Assembly (NCBI RefSeq): GCF_006539825.1
Contig: NZ_BJNT01000011.1
Coordinates: forward strand, 1-64,000
Source of the DNA: Corynebacterium variabile
Lineage (GTDB): Bacteria > Actinomycetota > Actinomycetes > Mycobacteriales > Mycobacteriaceae
Length of the DNA: 64,000 nt
Reading direction: 5' to 3'
Below, piece after piece: positions 28,076-38,673 of the stretch; position 1 is the first letter of the stretch, and every line of letters starts with the position of its first letter. The position numbers and the translations under genes were made by a program. Under the pieces are notes generated by a model. The model searched no databases. It was given only the letters and a program-made list of their open reading frames with translations, and had not been told where the DNA came from.

Positions 28076-29080
28076 ATGTCCGAGAATGACCGCATGTACG
28101 AACTCGAGTACCCCGCTCCCGGTATCGGCGACGGGATCGGTGGAGTACCCCTGGTCATCGCGCTCCAGGGTTACGCTGACGCAGGTCAGGGCGTCCAACA
28201 GGCGTCGCAGCACCTGCTGCAGGCGCTGGAGCACAACCCTGTCGCCACCTTCGACGTCGACGCCCTCATCGACTACCGGTCACGCCGTCCCGGCGTGACC
28301 ATCGACCGCAGCCGTCTGACCGGCAGTGAGGATCTGTCCCTGACCCTGCACCGGTTGGAGGACTCCGCCGGCCATCCTTTCCTGCTGTTGGAGGGCCCGG
28401 AGCCGGATCTGCGGTGGAATGCCTTCAGCCGTGCGGTCACGGAACTGTCGACGAGCCTCAGGGTGGACCGGTCGGTGGCGCTGTACGCGGCGCCGATGAC
28501 CGTGCCGCACACCCGTCCGCTGGTGGTCTCCGCCCACGCCTCCGACCCAACCCTGGTCGCTGACCTGCAGCGGTGGGAGTCCAGGATGATCATCCCGGGG
28601 TCCGCGGCACTGCGGACCGAGCTCTCCCTGTCCAGCGCCGGGGTGGACACCGTCGGTCTGACCGCCCACGTCCCCCACTACATCGCCGCCTCGGATTACC
28701 CGGAGGCCGCCTACGGGCTGCTGCACGCCGTGGAGCAGGTCGGTGACCTGGAGCTTCCACTGCGCGCCCTGCAGACTGATATGGAGAAGGTCCGCAACCA
28801 GCTGGCCGAACAGGTCGAGGAGTCCGGGGAGATCGGCACAGTGGTCGCCGCCCTGGAACGGCAGTACGACGAGGAGATGGCGCGGATGCGCCGTCGCCGG
28901 GAGAACAGTCTGCTCGCCCCCGGTGAGAACGTGCCTTCCGGTGAGGAGCTCGGCGCGGAATTCGAGCGCTTCCTCGCCGGCATGTCCGGTGACAGTGACA
29001 GCGAGGGTTCCGACGGCGACGCCGGGACCGACCCCTCCACCGGTACCGGGGATCCCACGGACGGGGACAGGGACGCCTGA
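28076..29080 (+). CDS. PAC2 family (proteasome assembly chaperone-like) protein
   Basis: The 334-residue protein has a PAC2 fold over about residues 8-260 (PLVIALQGYADAGQ, LLLEGPEPDLRW, VPHYIAASDYPEAAYGLL) and a C-terminal charged helix with RQYDEEMARMRRRRE. A Ser/Asp/Thr-rich tail follows. In actinobacteria these are conserved beside dtxR-galE; the role is unknown. ATG at 28076 has the strong site GGAAGGAG. The upstream 144 bases hold its promoter but no clear consensus pair. Confidence 0.85.
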   Translation: MSENDRMYELEYPAPGIGDGIGGVPLVIALQGYADAGQGVQQASQHLLQALEHNPVATFDVDALIDYRSRRPGVTIDRSRLTGSEDLSLTLHRLEDSAGHPFLLLEGPEPDLRWNAFSRAVTELSTSLRVDRSVALYAAPMTVPHTRPLVVSAHASDPTLVADLQRWESRMIIPGSAALRTELSLSSAGVDTVGLTAHVPHYIAASDYPEAAYGLLHAVEQVGDLELPLRALQTDMEKVRNQLAEQVEESGEIGTVVAALERQYDEEMARMRRRRENSLLAPGENVPSGEELGAEFERFLAGMSGDSDSEGSDGDAGTDPSTGTGDPTDGDRDA

Positions 29081-29103
29081 CCGGGCCGGTGGGCCGCTGA
29101 CGG

Positions 29104-29109
29104 TACGGT
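29104..29109 (+). promoter_or_regulatory. Helicase gene -10 element, leaderless type
   Basis: TACGGT ends seven bases before the GTG at 29117. It supports that codon rather than the in-frame GTG at 29108, which would overlap the hexamer. Confidence 0.4.
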
Positions 29110-29116
29110 GGAGTGC

Positions 29117-31699
29117 GTGAATCCCGCGCACCCTGACTCCCCCGTCCAGCCCACGCTCGCTGATCAGCTCCCGGACCTGGCCGAGGTCCCGGAGTTCCTG
29201 CTGGATGACGCGGTCCTCGAGTCCTTCCTGGCCTGGGCCCGGGGCCGGGGTATCACCCCGTACCCGGCACAGGAGGAGGCCGCGACCGCACTGGCCGCCG
29301 GGGACAATGTCATCCTCGCCACCCCCACCGGTTCCGGGAAGTCGCTGGTCGCCACGGCCGCCCACTTCATCGCACTGGCACACGGTCAGCGGACCTTCTA
29401 CACCGCACCGATCAAGGCACTCGTCAGCGAGAAGTTCTTCGCCCTCTGCGAGATCTTCGGCCCTGAGAAGGTCGGCATGATGACGGGCGACGCCACCGTC
29501 AACGGCCGGGCCCCGATCATCTGCGCGACCGCGGAGATCGTCGCCAATATCGCGCTCCGCGACGGCGCTGCCGCCGACATCGACCAGGTCGTCATGGACG
29601 AGTTCCACTACTACTCTGAGCCGGACCGTGGCTGGGCGTGGCAGGTACCCCTACTGGAGCTTCACCAGGCACAGTTCCTGCTCATGAGCGCGACGCTGGG
29701 CGACACCACCTGGCTGGAGAAGGACCTCGAGCAACGGACCGGGCGCACCAGTACCACGGTTTCGGGGACGACCCGCCCGGTGCCCCTGGACTTCCACTAC
29801 GTCTACACCCCGGTCCACGAGACCGTCGAGGAGCTGCTCGACACCGGCAGGGCCCCGATCTACCTCGTACACTTCTCCCAGCGTGAGGCCGCCGAGCGCG
29901 CCCAGGCGCTGACCAGCGTCCATCTGCTGGGCGACAAGGCGCAGACCGCCGAACGCAAGGCCGCCATCGCTGAGGCGATCAGTTCCTTCCGTTTCTCCTC
30001 CGCTTTCGGCAGAACCCTCTCGGGCCTGCTGCGCAAGGGCATCGGCGTCCACCACGCCGGAATGCTGCCGAAGTACCGGCGACTGGTGGAGAAACTCGCC
30101 CAGCAGGGTCTGCTCACGGTGATCTGCGGGACCGACACCCTCGGGGTGGGTATCAACGTGCCTATCCGCACGGTGGTGCTCACCGGGCTGGCGAAATACG
30201 ACGGGATCCGGCACCGCGTCCTGAAGTCCCGGGAGTTCCACCAGATCGCCGGCCGTGCCGGGCGCGCGGGCTACGACACCGAGGGCACGGTCATCGTCGA
30301 AGCCCCCGACCACGAGATCGAGAACTACCGGCTGCGGCAGAAGGCGGGCTCAGACCCGAAGAAGCTGAAGAAGATGCGCAAGAAGCACGCTCCGGAGGGC
30401 AGGGCCACCTGGTCGGAGTCCACCTTTGAGCGGCTGACCACGGCAGAGCCTGAGGAGCTGGTCAGTCAGTTCCGGATGAGCAATGCGATGCTCATCAACG
30501 TCGTGGCCCGCGACCAGTGGACCTACGCGGCGCTGAAGGGGCTGCTGCGCGGCAACCACGACACCCGGGCCAAGCAGAACCAGGAGATCCTCACCACCCT
30601 CGACCTCTACCGCGGCCTCCTCCGTGCCGGCATCGTCGAGGAAGTCGCGGCGGACACCCCCTCAGGGAAGGACGCCCGCCTGACCCGTGAGCTGCAGCGT
30701 GACTTCGCACTCAACCAGCCACTGTCTCCGTTCGCTCTCGCGGCGCTGGACCTGCTGGACCCGGAGTCCCCCACCTACACCCTGGACGTCATCAGCACCT
30801 TCGAGGCGATCCTGGATGAGCCGGGCCAGATCCTCACCGCCCAGCAGCGTGCCCGCCGGGGTGAGGAGATCGCCGCGCTCAAGGCCGAGGGTGTCGAGTA
30901 CACCGAGCGTATGGCCCTGGTCGAGGAGATCACCTGGGACATGCCGCTGCACGACGAGCTCGAGCAGGCCTACGGGATCTTCTGTGAGACCAACCCATGG
31001 GCGAAAGACTTCCGGCTGTCGCCGAAGTCGGTGGTCCGGGAGATGATCGAGAAGGCGATGACCTTCTCCGACCTCGTATCGACCTACTCCCTGGCCCGTG
31101 CCGAGGGTGTCGTGCTGCGCTACCTGACCGACGCCTGGCGGACGCTGAGCCACAGTGTCCCGCCGGAGCACCGCACCGAGGAACTGGAGGACATCCTCGT
31201 CTGGCTCGGTGAGCTCATCCGGCAGGTGGACTCCTCCCTCGTCGACGAGTGGGCGGCGATGTCCGACCCTGACGTTCCGGTCACTGCCGAGCAGGTCGCC
31301 GAGCACGCCTTCGGCGTCGGGGACGCGTCCCTGCTCTCGTCGAATCCGCGGGCGTTGCGGCGGATGGTCCGCAACCATCTCTTCCGCCACGTGGAGCTCT
31401 TCGCCTTCGAACGGGAGAACCAGCTCGCGGAACTGGACTCCTCCCTGGACACCCCACCGGACTGGCCGGCGGAGATGGACGCCTACTTTGACGAGTACGA
31501 CGACGTCGGCACCGACACCGCCGCACGGTCCGGGGATCTTGTCCTCATCACCGAGGACGCCGGGACCTGGACGGTCCGTCAGATCATCGACGACCCGGAG
31601 GGTGACCACGGTTGGGCGTTCGAGGGCGTGGTGGACCTGGCCGCCACCGATGACGCCGGTGAGGTCCGCCTCCGCAGCCTGCAGGTCATCCGCGGGTGA
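29117..31699 (+). CDS. DEAD/DEAH-box (Ski2-like) helicase
   Basis: This protein is about 860 residues. Motif I is ATPTGSGKSLVAT (about residue 72), motif Ia is FYTAPIKALVSEKF, motif II is DEFHYY and motif III is LLMSATLGD. Motifs V/VI are GTDTLGVGINVPIRTVVLTGL and QIAGRAGRAGYDTEG. The C-terminal half is a winged-helix and alpha-helical region as in Ski2/HelY-type RNA helicases, ending with a DUF3516-like segment. An RNA-processing or decay role is likely (family knowledge). Its end overlaps the oxyR end by 14 bases on the opposite strand. Confidence 0.85.
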   Translation: MNPAHPDSPVQPTLADQLPDLAEVPEFLLDDAVLESFLAWARGRGITPYPAQEEAATALAAGDNVILATPTGSGKSLVATAAHFIALAHGQRTFYTAPIKALVSEKFFALCEIFGPEKVGMMTGDATVNGRAPIICATAEIVANIALRDGAAADIDQVVMDEFHYYSEPDRGWAWQVPLLELHQAQFLLMSATLGDTTWLEKDLEQRTGRTSTTVSGTTRPVPLDFHYVYTPVHETVEELLDTGRAPIYLVHFSQREAAERAQALTSVHLLGDKAQTAERKAAIAEAISSFRFSSAFGRTLSGLLRKGIGVHHAGMLPKYRRLVEKLAQQGLLTVICGTDTLGVGINVPIRTVVLTGLAKYDGIRHRVLKSREFHQIAGRAGRAGYDTEGTVIVEAPDHEIENYRLRQKAGSDPKKLKKMRKKHAPEGRATWSESTFERLTTAEPEELVSQFRMSNAMLINVVARDQWTYAALKGLLRGNHDTRAKQNQEILTTLDLYRGLLRAGIVEEVAADTPSGKDARLTRELQRDFALNQPLSPFALAALDLLDPESPTYTLDVISTFEAILDEPGQILTAQQRARRGEEIAALKAEGVEYTERMALVEEITWDMPLHDELEQAYGIFCETNPWAKDFRLSPKSVVREMIEKAMTFSDLVSTYSLARAEGVVLRYLTDAWRTLSHSVPPEHRTEELEDILVWLGELIRQVDSSLVDEWAAMSDPDVPVTAEQVAEHAFGVGDASLLSSNPRALRRMVRNHLFRHVELFAFERENQLAELDSSLDTPPDWPAEMDAYFDEYDDVGTDTAARSGDLVLITEDAGTWTVRQIIDDPEGDHGWAFEGVVDLAATDDAGEVRLRSLQVIRG

Positions 31700-32657
31700 G
31701 AGCCTTCCCGAGGACCGCGCGCCCGGCGACGACGGCGTCCGCGAAGGACGTCGACAAGGTCGCTGAGATGGCCTCGAAGTCTTCGACGCGTCCGGAGCTC
31801 GACCGGTAGCACAGGTACACCGAACGGCCTGCTGTCCCGGCCCCGCCGGAGAAGGTCGCCAGGTCCAGGCCCGGGTGGTCGCATTCCGCGGCGACCGCAC
31901 TGATCGGGACGAGGGTGCAGCCCAGTCCACCGATGACACACTGGACGATGGTGGTCAGGCTGGCCGCTCGTGTGACCGCCTGGGCCGCGTCCCGCCCGAC
32001 GGATGCGGAGCGGCACAGGTCGAGGACCTGGTCACGCAGGCAGTGACCGTCATCGAGCAGGAGCAGGTCGAGGTCGTCGAGATTGGCGACGGTGAGGTCG
32101 CTGCGTCCTGCCAGCGGGTGCCCGGAGGGCATCACCAGAACGAATTCCTCGTCGTAGACGTGGAGGCTCTCGATCCCTGTCACGCCGGCCTGTCCGGCGA
32201 TGACAGCGGCGTCGAGCCCACCGTGCTTCAGCGAGTCGATGAGGTCGTCGGTCTTCTCCTCGACGATCTGCGGCCGAAGGTCGGGGGCGACCGACGGCAG
32301 TCGGCGCAGCAGATCAGGGAGCAGGAACGGCGCGATGGTCGGGATCATGCCGAGGTTCATCGGGCCGGCGAGCCCGCCCTTGACGCCCCGGGCATGGGAG
32401 ACGAAGGCGTCGAGACTGTCGAGGGTGGCCTGTGCGTAGGGCAGCAGGGCTGTCCCGACGGGGGTGACGACCACCCGTCTGGTGGATCGTTCGATGAGCT
32501 GGACGCCCAGTCCCTGTTCCAGGGCGGCGAGCGCCTGCGAGAGGGAGGGCTGGGAAATGCCGAGTCGGTGTGCAGCCGTGCCGAAGTGCCCGTTCTCTGC
32601 GATGGTCACGAAGGTGCGCAGCTGGGAGACCGTCGGACGATACTCTCTATTGGCCAT
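31686..32657 (-). CDS. oxyR: Hydrogen-peroxide-sensing LysR-type regulator OxyR
   Basis: This 323-residue LTTR has an N-terminal winged helix-turn-helix (FGTAAHRLGISQPSLSQALAALE) and a C-terminal sensor domain. Two cysteines nine residues apart (C206 and C215 in GHCLRDQVLDLC) match the disulphide pair C199/C208 of E. coli OxyR. It diverges from ahpC-ahpD, the standard regulator and target pair of actinobacteria. The ATG at 32657 (MANREYRPTVSQLRTF) is chosen by family start and by a TACCTT -10 element seven bases upstream. Corynebacterial OxyR is often a repressor; which mode applies here is not visible. Confidence 0.94.
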   Translation of the reverse strand: MANREYRPTVSQLRTFVTIAENGHFGTAAHRLGISQPSLSQALAALEQGLGVQLIERSTRRVVVTPVGTALLPYAQATLDSLDAFVSHARGVKGGLAGPMNLGMIPTIAPFLLPDLLRRLPSVAPDLRPQIVEEKTDDLIDSLKHGGLDAAVIAGQAGVTGIESLHVYDEEFVLVMPSGHPLAGRSDLTVANLDDLDLLLLDDGHCLRDQVLDLCRSASVGRDAAQAVTRAASLTTIVQCVIGGLGCTLVPISAVAAECDHPGLDLATFSGGAGTAGRSVYLCYRSSSGRVEDFEAISATLSTSFADAVVAGRAVLGKALTRG

Positions 32658-32664
32658 ACCTATA

Positions 32665-32670
32665 AAGGTA
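32665..32670 (-). promoter_or_regulatory. oxyR -10 element, leaderless type
   Basis: TACCTT on the minus strand is seven bases from the oxyR ATG; no ribosome site lies between. The seven bases plus the hexamer make part of an ACCT-ATAA-AGGT palindrome (32659-32670), which OxyR itself might occupy. Confidence 0.4.
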
Positions 32671-32690
32671 CTCTTCAAGACCCTCAACAC

Positions 32691-32742
32691 CCTATCTGAG
32701 GCGACATATAGGCGGACACCTATTGTAGGTTACCCTGCCTAT
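32691..32742 (+). promoter_or_regulatory. Putative OxyR operator cluster
   Basis: CCTAT or its complement ATAGG occurs at 32691-32695, 32708-32712, 32719-32723 and 32738-32742, between oxyR and ahpC, and again as a palindrome beside oxyR. ATAG/CTAT half-sites are the core of classical OxyR operators. The spacing does not fit the E. coli consensus exactly, so this is a candidate. Confidence 0.5.
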
Positions 32743-32753
32743 CGCCTTTGCCT

Positions 32754-32782
32754 TTGCATATCCGCGGACATCGTGGCATAAT
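32754..32782 (+). promoter_or_regulatory. ahpC promoter
   Basis: TTGCAT (32754-32759) and CATAAT (32777-32782) have the ideal 17-base spacer, just downstream of the CCTAT cluster. The leader is about 40 bases and has a strong AGGAGG (32817-32822) before the GTG of ahpC. Confidence 0.7.
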
Positions 32783-32830
32783 CAGAAACGGTTCAAGATC
32801 AAGCGTCTTTCGCCTTAGGAGGCAAACACC

Positions 32831-33427
32831 GTGTCCATCCTCACCGTTGGTGACAAGTTCCCCGAGTTCGATCTCACCGCCCTCAAGGGCGGCGACCTGC
32901 ACGAGGCCAACGCCCAGTCCCCGGAGGACTACTTCGAGAACGTGACCCTCGACAAGTACCAGGGCAAGTGGAAGGTCGTCTTCTTCTACCCGAAGGACTT
33001 CACCTTCGTCTGCCCGACCGAGATCGCCGCCTTCGGCAAGCTCGACGAGGACTTCCAGGATCGCGACACCCAGATCCTCGGTGGCTCCACCGACAACGAG
33101 TTCGCACACTTCAACTGGCGTGCAACCCACCCCGAGCTCAAGACCGTCCCGTTCCCGATGTTCGCTGACGTCCGCCACGACCTGATCCGCGCCCTCGGTG
33201 TCGAGAACGCTGCCGGTGTCGCCGACCGCGCCACCTACATCGTCGACCCGGACAACGTGATCCAGTTCGTCTCCGTCACCCCCGACGCCGTCGGCCGCAA
33301 TGTCGACGAGGTCCTCCGTGTCCTCGACGCCCTGCAGTCCGAAGAGGTCTGCGCCTGCAACTGGAAGGCCAACGACCCGACCAAGAACATCAACAAGATG
33401 GACGTCGTGCAGGAGGCCCTGAAGTAA
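32831..33427 (+). CDS. ahpC: Alkyl hydroperoxide reductase C (peroxiredoxin)
   Basis: This 198-residue typical two-Cys peroxiredoxin reduces hydrogen peroxide, organic peroxides and peroxynitrite. The peroxidatic C61 is in [13 protein letters not shown], and resolving cysteines C174 and C176 are in EEVCACNWK. An extra cysteine near the resolving one is the AhpC form that works with AhpD, as in M. tuberculosis. The start is GTG at 32831. It overlaps ahpD by one base. Confidence 0.97.
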   Translation: MSILTVGDKFPEFDLTALKGGDLHEANAQSPEDYFENVTLDKYQGKWKVVFFYPKDFTFVCPTEIAAFGKLDEDFQDRDTQILGGSTDNEFAHFNWRATHPELKTVPFPMFADVRHDLIRALGVENAAGVADRATYIVDPDNVIQFVSVTPDAVGRNVDEVLRVLDALQSEEVCACNWKANDPTKNINKMDVVQEALK

Positions 33428-33951
33428 TGTCGGTCGACAATCTGAAGGACGGTCTGCCCGGGTACGCCAAGGATCTCAAGCTGAACCTGGGCACCCTCGC
33501 CCGGTCCACCGAGCTCTCCGAGCAGCAGCTGTGGGGCACTTTCGTCGCCACCGCCGCGGCGACCCGTAACGACCAGGTCATCTCCGAGATCTCCGAGGAG
33601 GCCAAGACGCACCTGTCGGACGAGGCCTACAACGCCGCTCTCGCCGCCGCGTCCATCATGGCGATGAACAATGTGGCCTACCGCGCCCGCGGCTGGCTCG
33701 GTGACGACTACGCCCAGGTCCGCATGGGTCTGCGCATGAACGTCATCTCCAAGCCGGGTATCGAGAAGGTCGACTTCGAGCTCTACTCCCTCGCCGTATC
33801 CACCATCAACGGTTGTGAGCACTGCACCATCGCCCACGAGAAGACCGTGCGCGAGGAGGGTCTGACCAAGGAGCAGGTCTACGAGGCCGTCAAGATCGCC
33901 GCCACCGTCTCGGGCGTCGCCCAGGCGCTGCAGATCGCGGACGCCAGCTAG
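33427..33951 (+). CDS. ahpD: Alkyl hydroperoxide reductase AhpD
   Basis: This 174-residue all-helical protein passes electrons from dihydrolipoamide-bearing SucB to AhpC. The active-site CxxC is C130/C133 with H137 ([11 protein letters not shown]), the same numbers as M. tuberculosis AhpD. The ATG shares one base with the ahpC stop (TAATG), so translation is coupled. A strong terminator follows. Confidence 0.96.
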   Translation: MSVDNLKDGLPGYAKDLKLNLGTLARSTELSEQQLWGTFVATAAATRNDQVISEISEEAKTHLSDEAYNAALAAASIMAMNNVAYRARGWLGDDYAQVRMGLRMNVISKPGIEKVDFELYSLAVSTINGCEHCTIAHEKTVREEGLTKEQVYEAVKIAATVSGVAQALQIADAS

Positions 33952-33995
33952 ACCCACCGGTTCCACCGGTCCCCCGCACCTCGTGCGGGAGGTCC

Positions 33996-34043
33996 GCCGG
34001 GCACCGTTCCCCCCATCAAGGGGGCACGGTGCCCGGCGTTTTC
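33996..34043 (+). terminator. Terminator of ahpC-ahpD
   Basis: A 12-bp stem (33996-34007 with 34026-34037) encloses an inner hairpin (CCCCC..GGGGG) and is followed by GTTTTC. It lies 45 bases after ahpD. A smaller hairpin CCCGCAC-CTC-GTGCGGG lies just before it. Confidence 0.85.
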
Positions 34044-34060
34044 CGTCTGCGGCCCGGTGG

Positions 34061-34066
34061 TAGAAT
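34061..34066 (+). promoter_or_regulatory. hrpA -10 element, leaderless type
   Basis: TAGAAT ends six bases before the GTG of hrpA, immediately after the ahpD terminator. No Shine-Dalgarno is present. Confidence 0.5.
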
Positions 34067-34072
34067 CGCCGG

Positions 34073-37000
34073 GTGGATTCCGAGGACAGAAAGCCGACAC
34101 ACCAGGCACGACAAGGCTCCGGGCGGCGCCGGAAGCGGCGTCCTGCCGGGCAGGGGCGTTCACGGACGAAGGGACCGCTGCGTCAGAACCTCGACCGTAA
34201 CCTCCACTTCCCCGAGGGGCTGCCCGTCTCCGCCCGCCGTGACGAGATCATGGAGGCGATCCGGGAAAACCAGGTCGTCATCGTCGCCGGCGAGACCGGC
34301 TCGGGCAAGACCACCCAGCTGCCCAAGATGTGCCTGGCGCTGGGCCGCGGCGCACGTGGCCGTATCGGGCACACCCAGCCCCGCCGCATCGCCGCCCGCT
34401 CCGTCGCCGACCGCATCGCCGATGAGCTCGGTGAGAAGGTCGGCGAGCCCACAGGACGAGTCGGCTACAAGATCCGTTTCGATGACACCGTCTCCGACTC
34501 CACCGCCGTCAAACTGATGACCGACGGCATCCTGCTCGCGGAGATCCAGCATGACCGGCTGCTGCGCGCCTACGACACGATCATCATCGACGAGGCCCAC
34601 GAGCGCAGTCTGAACATCGACTTCCTGCTCGGCTACCTCCGCGAGATCCTTCCGAAGCGTCCCGACCTCAAGATCATCGTCACCTCGGCGACCATCGATC
34701 CGGAGTCCTTCGCGAAGCACTTCGCCGACGCGGACGGCAACCCTGCCCCCGTCATCGAGGTCTCCGGCCGCACCTATCCCGTCGAGATCCGCTACCGTCC
34801 GCTGGTGCAGGTCGTGGGCGCCGACGACAACGGCGAGGGCGGCAGGGAAGTTGAGACCGATCCGCTCGAGGGCCTGGTGGACGCCGTCCGCGAGCTGTCG
34901 GCCCAGGGCCCCGGCGACATCCTCTGCTTCTTCTCCGGTGAGCGGGAGATCCGGGACGCCGCGGACGCCCTCTCCGACGCGGAGCTACGCGGTGGTGTCG
35001 ACATCCTCCCCCTGTTCGGGCGCCTGTCCTCGGCCGAACAGCACCGGGTGTTCTCCACCGGTCCGAAGCGTCGCATCATCCTGGCGACGAACATCGCCGA
35101 GACCTCCCTGACCGTGCCCGGCATCAAGTACGTCGTGGACACCGGCTACGCCCGCATCTCCCGGTACTCCCACCGGACCAAGGTCCAGCGGCTGCCGGTC
35201 GAGGAGATCAGTCAGGCCTCCGCCCGCCAACGGTCGGGCCGCTGCGGCCGTACCTCCGACGGTATCGCGATCCGCCTGTACTCCGAGCAGAACTTCGAGG
35301 CCCGGCCCGAGTTCACCGACCCCGAGATCCTGCGTACCCACCTGTCCAGCGTCATCCTCTCCATGGCGTCCCTGGGGCTCGGCGACATCTCCGAGTTCCC
35401 CTTCCTCCAGCCGCCGGACAAGAAGTCCGTCCGTGACGGCATCCAGCTGCTCCAGGAACTGGGAGCCTTCGCCCCGGGCAATGACGGCACCTCGGCGACC
35501 TCGACCGCCCGTCCACTGACGGAGACCGGGCGCGACATGGCGAGGATCCCCACCGATCCGCGCCTGGCCCGGATGCTGGTCGCCGCGCACGAGCGCAGCG
35601 TCCTCGAACAGATCGCGGTGATCGTCGCCGCGCTGAGCATCCAGGACGTCCGTGAACGTCCCACGGAGAAGCAGGCGCAGGCCGACCAGGCCCACGCCCG
35701 CTACAAGGCGGACTCCGACTTCACCTCCCTGCTCAAGCTGTGGAACCACCTGCAGGAGAACCGTCAGGCACTGTCCGGCAACCAGTTCCGGCAGCTGTGC
35801 AAGCGTGAGTTCATCCACTACGTGCGGGTCCGCGAGTGGATCGACCTGGTGCGTCAGTTCCTCACCGTGATCCAGGACCTGCACTGGAAGGTCCCGAACA
35901 TCCGGCACGTCCGGAACCTCACCTTCGAACTCGACAAGGGCGGTGCCACGGCCCTTGCCGAGAATGACGTGCACAAGGCGCTGCTGTCCGGGCTCCTGAC
36001 GAACACGGGCCTGCGCGAGGGCAACTCCCGCCAGTTCCTCGGTACCCGCGGCACCCATTTCGTCATCCACCCCTCCTCGCATCTGTCGAAGAAGCCGCCG
36101 CAGTGGGTGATGGCCGCCGAACTGGTGGAGACCTCACAGGTCTTCGCGCGGACCGTCGCCCCGCTGACCCCGGAGTGGGTCGAGGAGGTGGCCCCGCACA
36201 TGGTGAAGTACACCTATGCGGAACCGCACTGGTCGTCGAAGCGCGGCGCCGCCATGATCCACGAAAAGGCCCTGCTGCTGGGACTGCCGATCGTCGCTGA
36301 CCGTACGGTGGCCCTGTCGAAGGTCGATCCGACCGCGGCGCGTGAGACCTTCATCCGCTCCGCGCTGGTCGAGGGAGACTGGCACACCCGCCACAGGTTC
36401 TTCGCCCACAACCGAGAGCTTCTGGAGAACGCCACCCAGCTGGAGGAGAAGGCTCGGCGGCGCGACATCGTCGTGGACGACGACACCCTCTATGACTTCT
36501 ACGATGCGAGGATCCCCTCGCAGGTTGTCTCGGCCCGGCACTTCGACTCCTGGTGGAAGAAGGCCCGCCACGATTCCCCGGACCTGCTGGACTTCACCGA
36601 GGACGCACTGATCAGCTCTGACAGTCAGGCCGCCCAGGCCAGGGAGTTCCCCGACACCTGGCGCCAGGGGTCGGTGGAGTACGACCTGGAGTACGTCTTC
36701 CGGCCCGGTGACCCCGCCGACGGCATCACCATGAGAGTGCCGCTGCCGTTGCTCGCCGGGTTGGACGACACCGACACCCGCTGGCTCGTCGCCGGTATGC
36801 GCGAAGAACTGTGCGTCGCCCTGATCCGGACGCTGCCGAAGCATCTGCGCACGTCCGTCGTCCCTGCCGGCGAGTTCGCCCGGGCCGCACTGGCGAAGAT
36901 GACGCCCTACGACGGTGCCGTCGATGACGCACTGGCGGACGCCCTGCGCAGTCTCGGCGGCACCGGCATCAGCGGTTCCGACTTCGACTGGTCGAGGATC

Positions 37001-38149
37001 CCCGACCATCTGCGGATGGCCTTCGCTGCTGTGGACCGGCGGGGCAAGGTCGTCGCCCGGTCCCGCGACCTCGCGGGTCTGCAGCAGGAGCTCGCCGGCG
37101 AGATCACCCGGTCCATCGCCACGGTCGCCGCCCGTCAGTCCTCCGGTAAGGACGGCTCCCCTGCCCCGTCGGACGCCGCGAATCACCGCGGCCAGCACGG
37201 TCAGCACGGTCAGCGCAGGCGACAAGGGCAGAAGGGGAAGGAGGGACAGCCAGCGAAGGGCAACGGTTCCTCCGGTGGCGACACCGGCATCCTCGCCCGC
37301 GACACCGAGTGGAGTGTCGAGGGAATCGGCGTGATCCCGGAAACCGTCGAATCGGTGGTCGACGGCCAGCCGGTGACCGCCTACCCCGCCCTGGTCATCG
37401 ACGATTCGGGGGTGGTACTACGCGCCTTTCCGTCCCTGGCGGCCGCGGCCGGAGCACAGTTCACCGCGGTCCTCAACCTCATGCTCGATGTCTGTCGCGT
37501 GCAGCCGAAGCAGATGATCAAGGGCCTTCCGCTACGTCAGCGTGTGGCGGTGGAGAACTACCCCTACGGTGGTCCGGAAGCACTGGTCGAAGACTGCAGG
37601 GTACTGGCCTGCCGCGATCTGCTTGCTGAGTTCGGCCCGGTGATCAGGGATCCCGACCGGTGTGCCGAGGCTATCGCCGCGGCACGTGACCGTGGGCCGG
37701 GCATGGTCCGCCAGACGGTCGTGACTGTCGCACCCGCCGCTCTGGCGGTGGCTGACATGTCTGCTGAGCTGGAGAACTGGGACGGTGAATCGATCACCGA
37801 GATGCGTGAGCAGCTCAAGTTCTACCTGGGTCCCCACCAGATCACCCGTCACGGTGCGACGCATCTGCGCCATGTTCCCCGGTATGTCGCGGCAATGCAG
37901 GCCCGGTTGACGATGATGGAGCAGGATCCGGACCGTGAGGAGGATCTGGCCGACCAGATCCGGGAGTGTCTCGATGCGGTGCAGGCGACCCGGGACCGGC
38001 TACCGAAGAGCCGTGCCGCGTCACCGCAGATCAAGGATGTGGAGTGGCTCATCGAGGAACTGCGCGTCGCCCTGTTCGCGCAGAACCTGGGTACCACCCG
38101 GACGGCCAGTGTGCAGCGGGTGCACAAGGCCCTCCGGAAGATCAGCTGA
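34073..38149 (+). CDS. hrpA: ATP-dependent RNA helicase HrpA
   Basis: This 1358-residue DEAH-box helicase, as HrpA in other bacteria, resolves stalled and collided ribosomes and remodels RNA. A basic N-terminus (1-45) leads into motif [15 protein letters not shown] (about residue 72), motif [15 protein letters not shown], motif [10 protein letters not shown] and motif [17 protein letters not shown]2 and OB-fold regions and the long DUF3418 C-terminal half follow. A Gln-His-Gly and Lys-rich linker (about residues 1038-1066) sits in the C-terminal half and looks unstructured. The start is GTG at 34073. The end overlaps nrdR by eight bases tail to tail. Confidence 0.95.
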   Translation: MDSEDRKPTHQARQGSGRRRKRRPAGQGRSRTKGPLRQNLDRNLHFPEGLPVSARRDEIMEAIRENQVVIVAGETGSGKTTQLPKMCLALGRGARGRIGHTQPRRIAARSVADRIADELGEKVGEPTGRVGYKIRFDDTVSDSTAVKLMTDGILLAEIQHDRLLRAYDTIIIDEAHERSLNIDFLLGYLREILPKRPDLKIIVTSATIDPESFAKHFADADGNPAPVIEVSGRTYPVEIRYRPLVQVVGADDNGEGGREVETDPLEGLVDAVRELSAQGPGDILCFFSGEREIRDAADALSDAELRGGVDILPLFGRLSSAEQHRVFSTGPKRRIILATNIAETSLTVPGIKYVVDTGYARISRYSHRTKVQRLPVEEISQASARQRSGRCGRTSDGIAIRLYSEQNFEARPEFTDPEILRTHLSSVILSMASLGLGDISEFPFLQPPDKKSVRDGIQLLQELGAFAPGNDGTSATSTARPLTETGRDMARIPTDPRLARMLVAAHERSVLEQIAVIVAALSIQDVRERPTEKQAQADQAHARYKADSDFTSLLKLWNHLQENRQALSGNQFRQLCKREFIHYVRVREWIDLVRQFLTVIQDLHWKVPNIRHVRNLTFELDKGGATALAENDVHKALLSGLLTNTGLREGNSRQFLGTRGTHFVIHPSSHLSKKPPQWVMAAELVETSQVFARTVAPLTPEWVEEVAPHMVKYTYAEPHWSSKRGAAMIHEKALLLGLPIVADRTVALSKVDPTAARETFIRSALVEGDWHTRHRFFAHNRELLENATQLEEKARRRDIVVDDDTLYDFYDARIPSQVVSARHFDSWWKKARHDSPDLLDFTEDALISSDSQAAQAREFPDTWRQGSVEYDLEYVFRPGDPADGITMRVPLPLLAGLDDTDTRWLVAGMREELCVALIRTLPKHLRTSVVPAGEFARAALAKMTPYDGAVDDALADALRSLGGTGISGSDFDWSRIPDHLRMAFAAVDRRGKVVARSRDLAGLQQELAGEITRSIATVAARQSSGKDGSPAPSDAANHRGQHGQHGQRRRQGQKGKEGQPAKGNGSSGGDTGILARDTEWSVEGIGVIPETVESVVDGQPVTAYPALVIDDSGVVLRAFPSLAAAAGAQFTAVLNLMLDVCRVQPKQMIKGLPLRQRVAVENYPYGGPEALVEDCRVLACRDLLAEFGPVIRDPDRCAEAIAAARDRGPGMVRQTVVTVAPAALAVADMSAELENWDGESITEMREQLKFYLGPHQITRHGATHLRHVPRYVAAMQARLTMMEQDPDREEDLADQIRECLDAVQATRDRLPKSRAASPQIKDVEWLIEELRVALFAQNLGTTRTASVQRVHKALRKIS

Positions 38150-38615
38150 CCGTGTCCGGCTGGACAGTCTGCCCCGCATCGCGGAGCAGCCGGATCTCAC
38201 TCTCGAAGTCCTCGGCGCTGCGGAAGGACTTGTAGACGGAGGCGAACCGGAGATAGGCGACCTCGTGGAGATTGCGCAGTGGTTCGAGAATCGCCAGACC
38301 GATGTCGTTGGCGTCCACCTGGGACCCGTGGGTCGCGCGGATGGACTGCTCGACCTCGTGGGCGAGGACCTTGAGGGCGTCGTCCGGGACCTCCAGTCCC
38401 TGACAGGCCCGGCTGACACCACGGATGACCTTGTCCCGGCTGAACTCCTCGGTGACCCCGTTGCGCTTGGTCACCAGGAGAATGGACCGCTCCAGTGTGG
38501 TGAAGCGGGTGCCGCAGTTGCTGCACTCCCTCCGGCGCCGGATCGCCGAACCGGATTCCACGGTGCGTGAGTCAAGGACCCTGGACTGTTCGGACCGACA
38601 CGAGGGGCAGAGCAT
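38142..38615 (-). CDS. nrdR: Transcriptional repressor NrdR
   Basis: This 157-residue repressor of ribonucleotide reductase genes responds to dATP/ATP. A zinc ribbon opens the protein (C3, C6, C31, C34), followed by the ATP-cone domain ([25 protein letters not shown]). The start ATG at 38615 has the Shine-Dalgarno CAGGAGGAT. It lies downstream of the divS-like gene and next to lexA, so DNA precursor supply and the SOS response are neighbours here. Confidence 0.96.
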   Translation of the reverse strand: MLCPSCRSEQSRVLDSRTVESGSAIRRRRECSNCGTRFTTLERSILLVTKRNGVTEEFSRDKVIRGVSRACQGLEVPDDALKVLAHEVEQSIRATHGSQVDANDIGLAILEPLRNLHEVAYLRFASVYKSFRSAEDFESEIRLLRDAGQTVQPDTVS

Positions 38616-38673
38616 GGTGGATCCTCCTGGGGCTTACCGGGGCTCGGATGCCGTCCATCGTAGTCCTTCGCTA

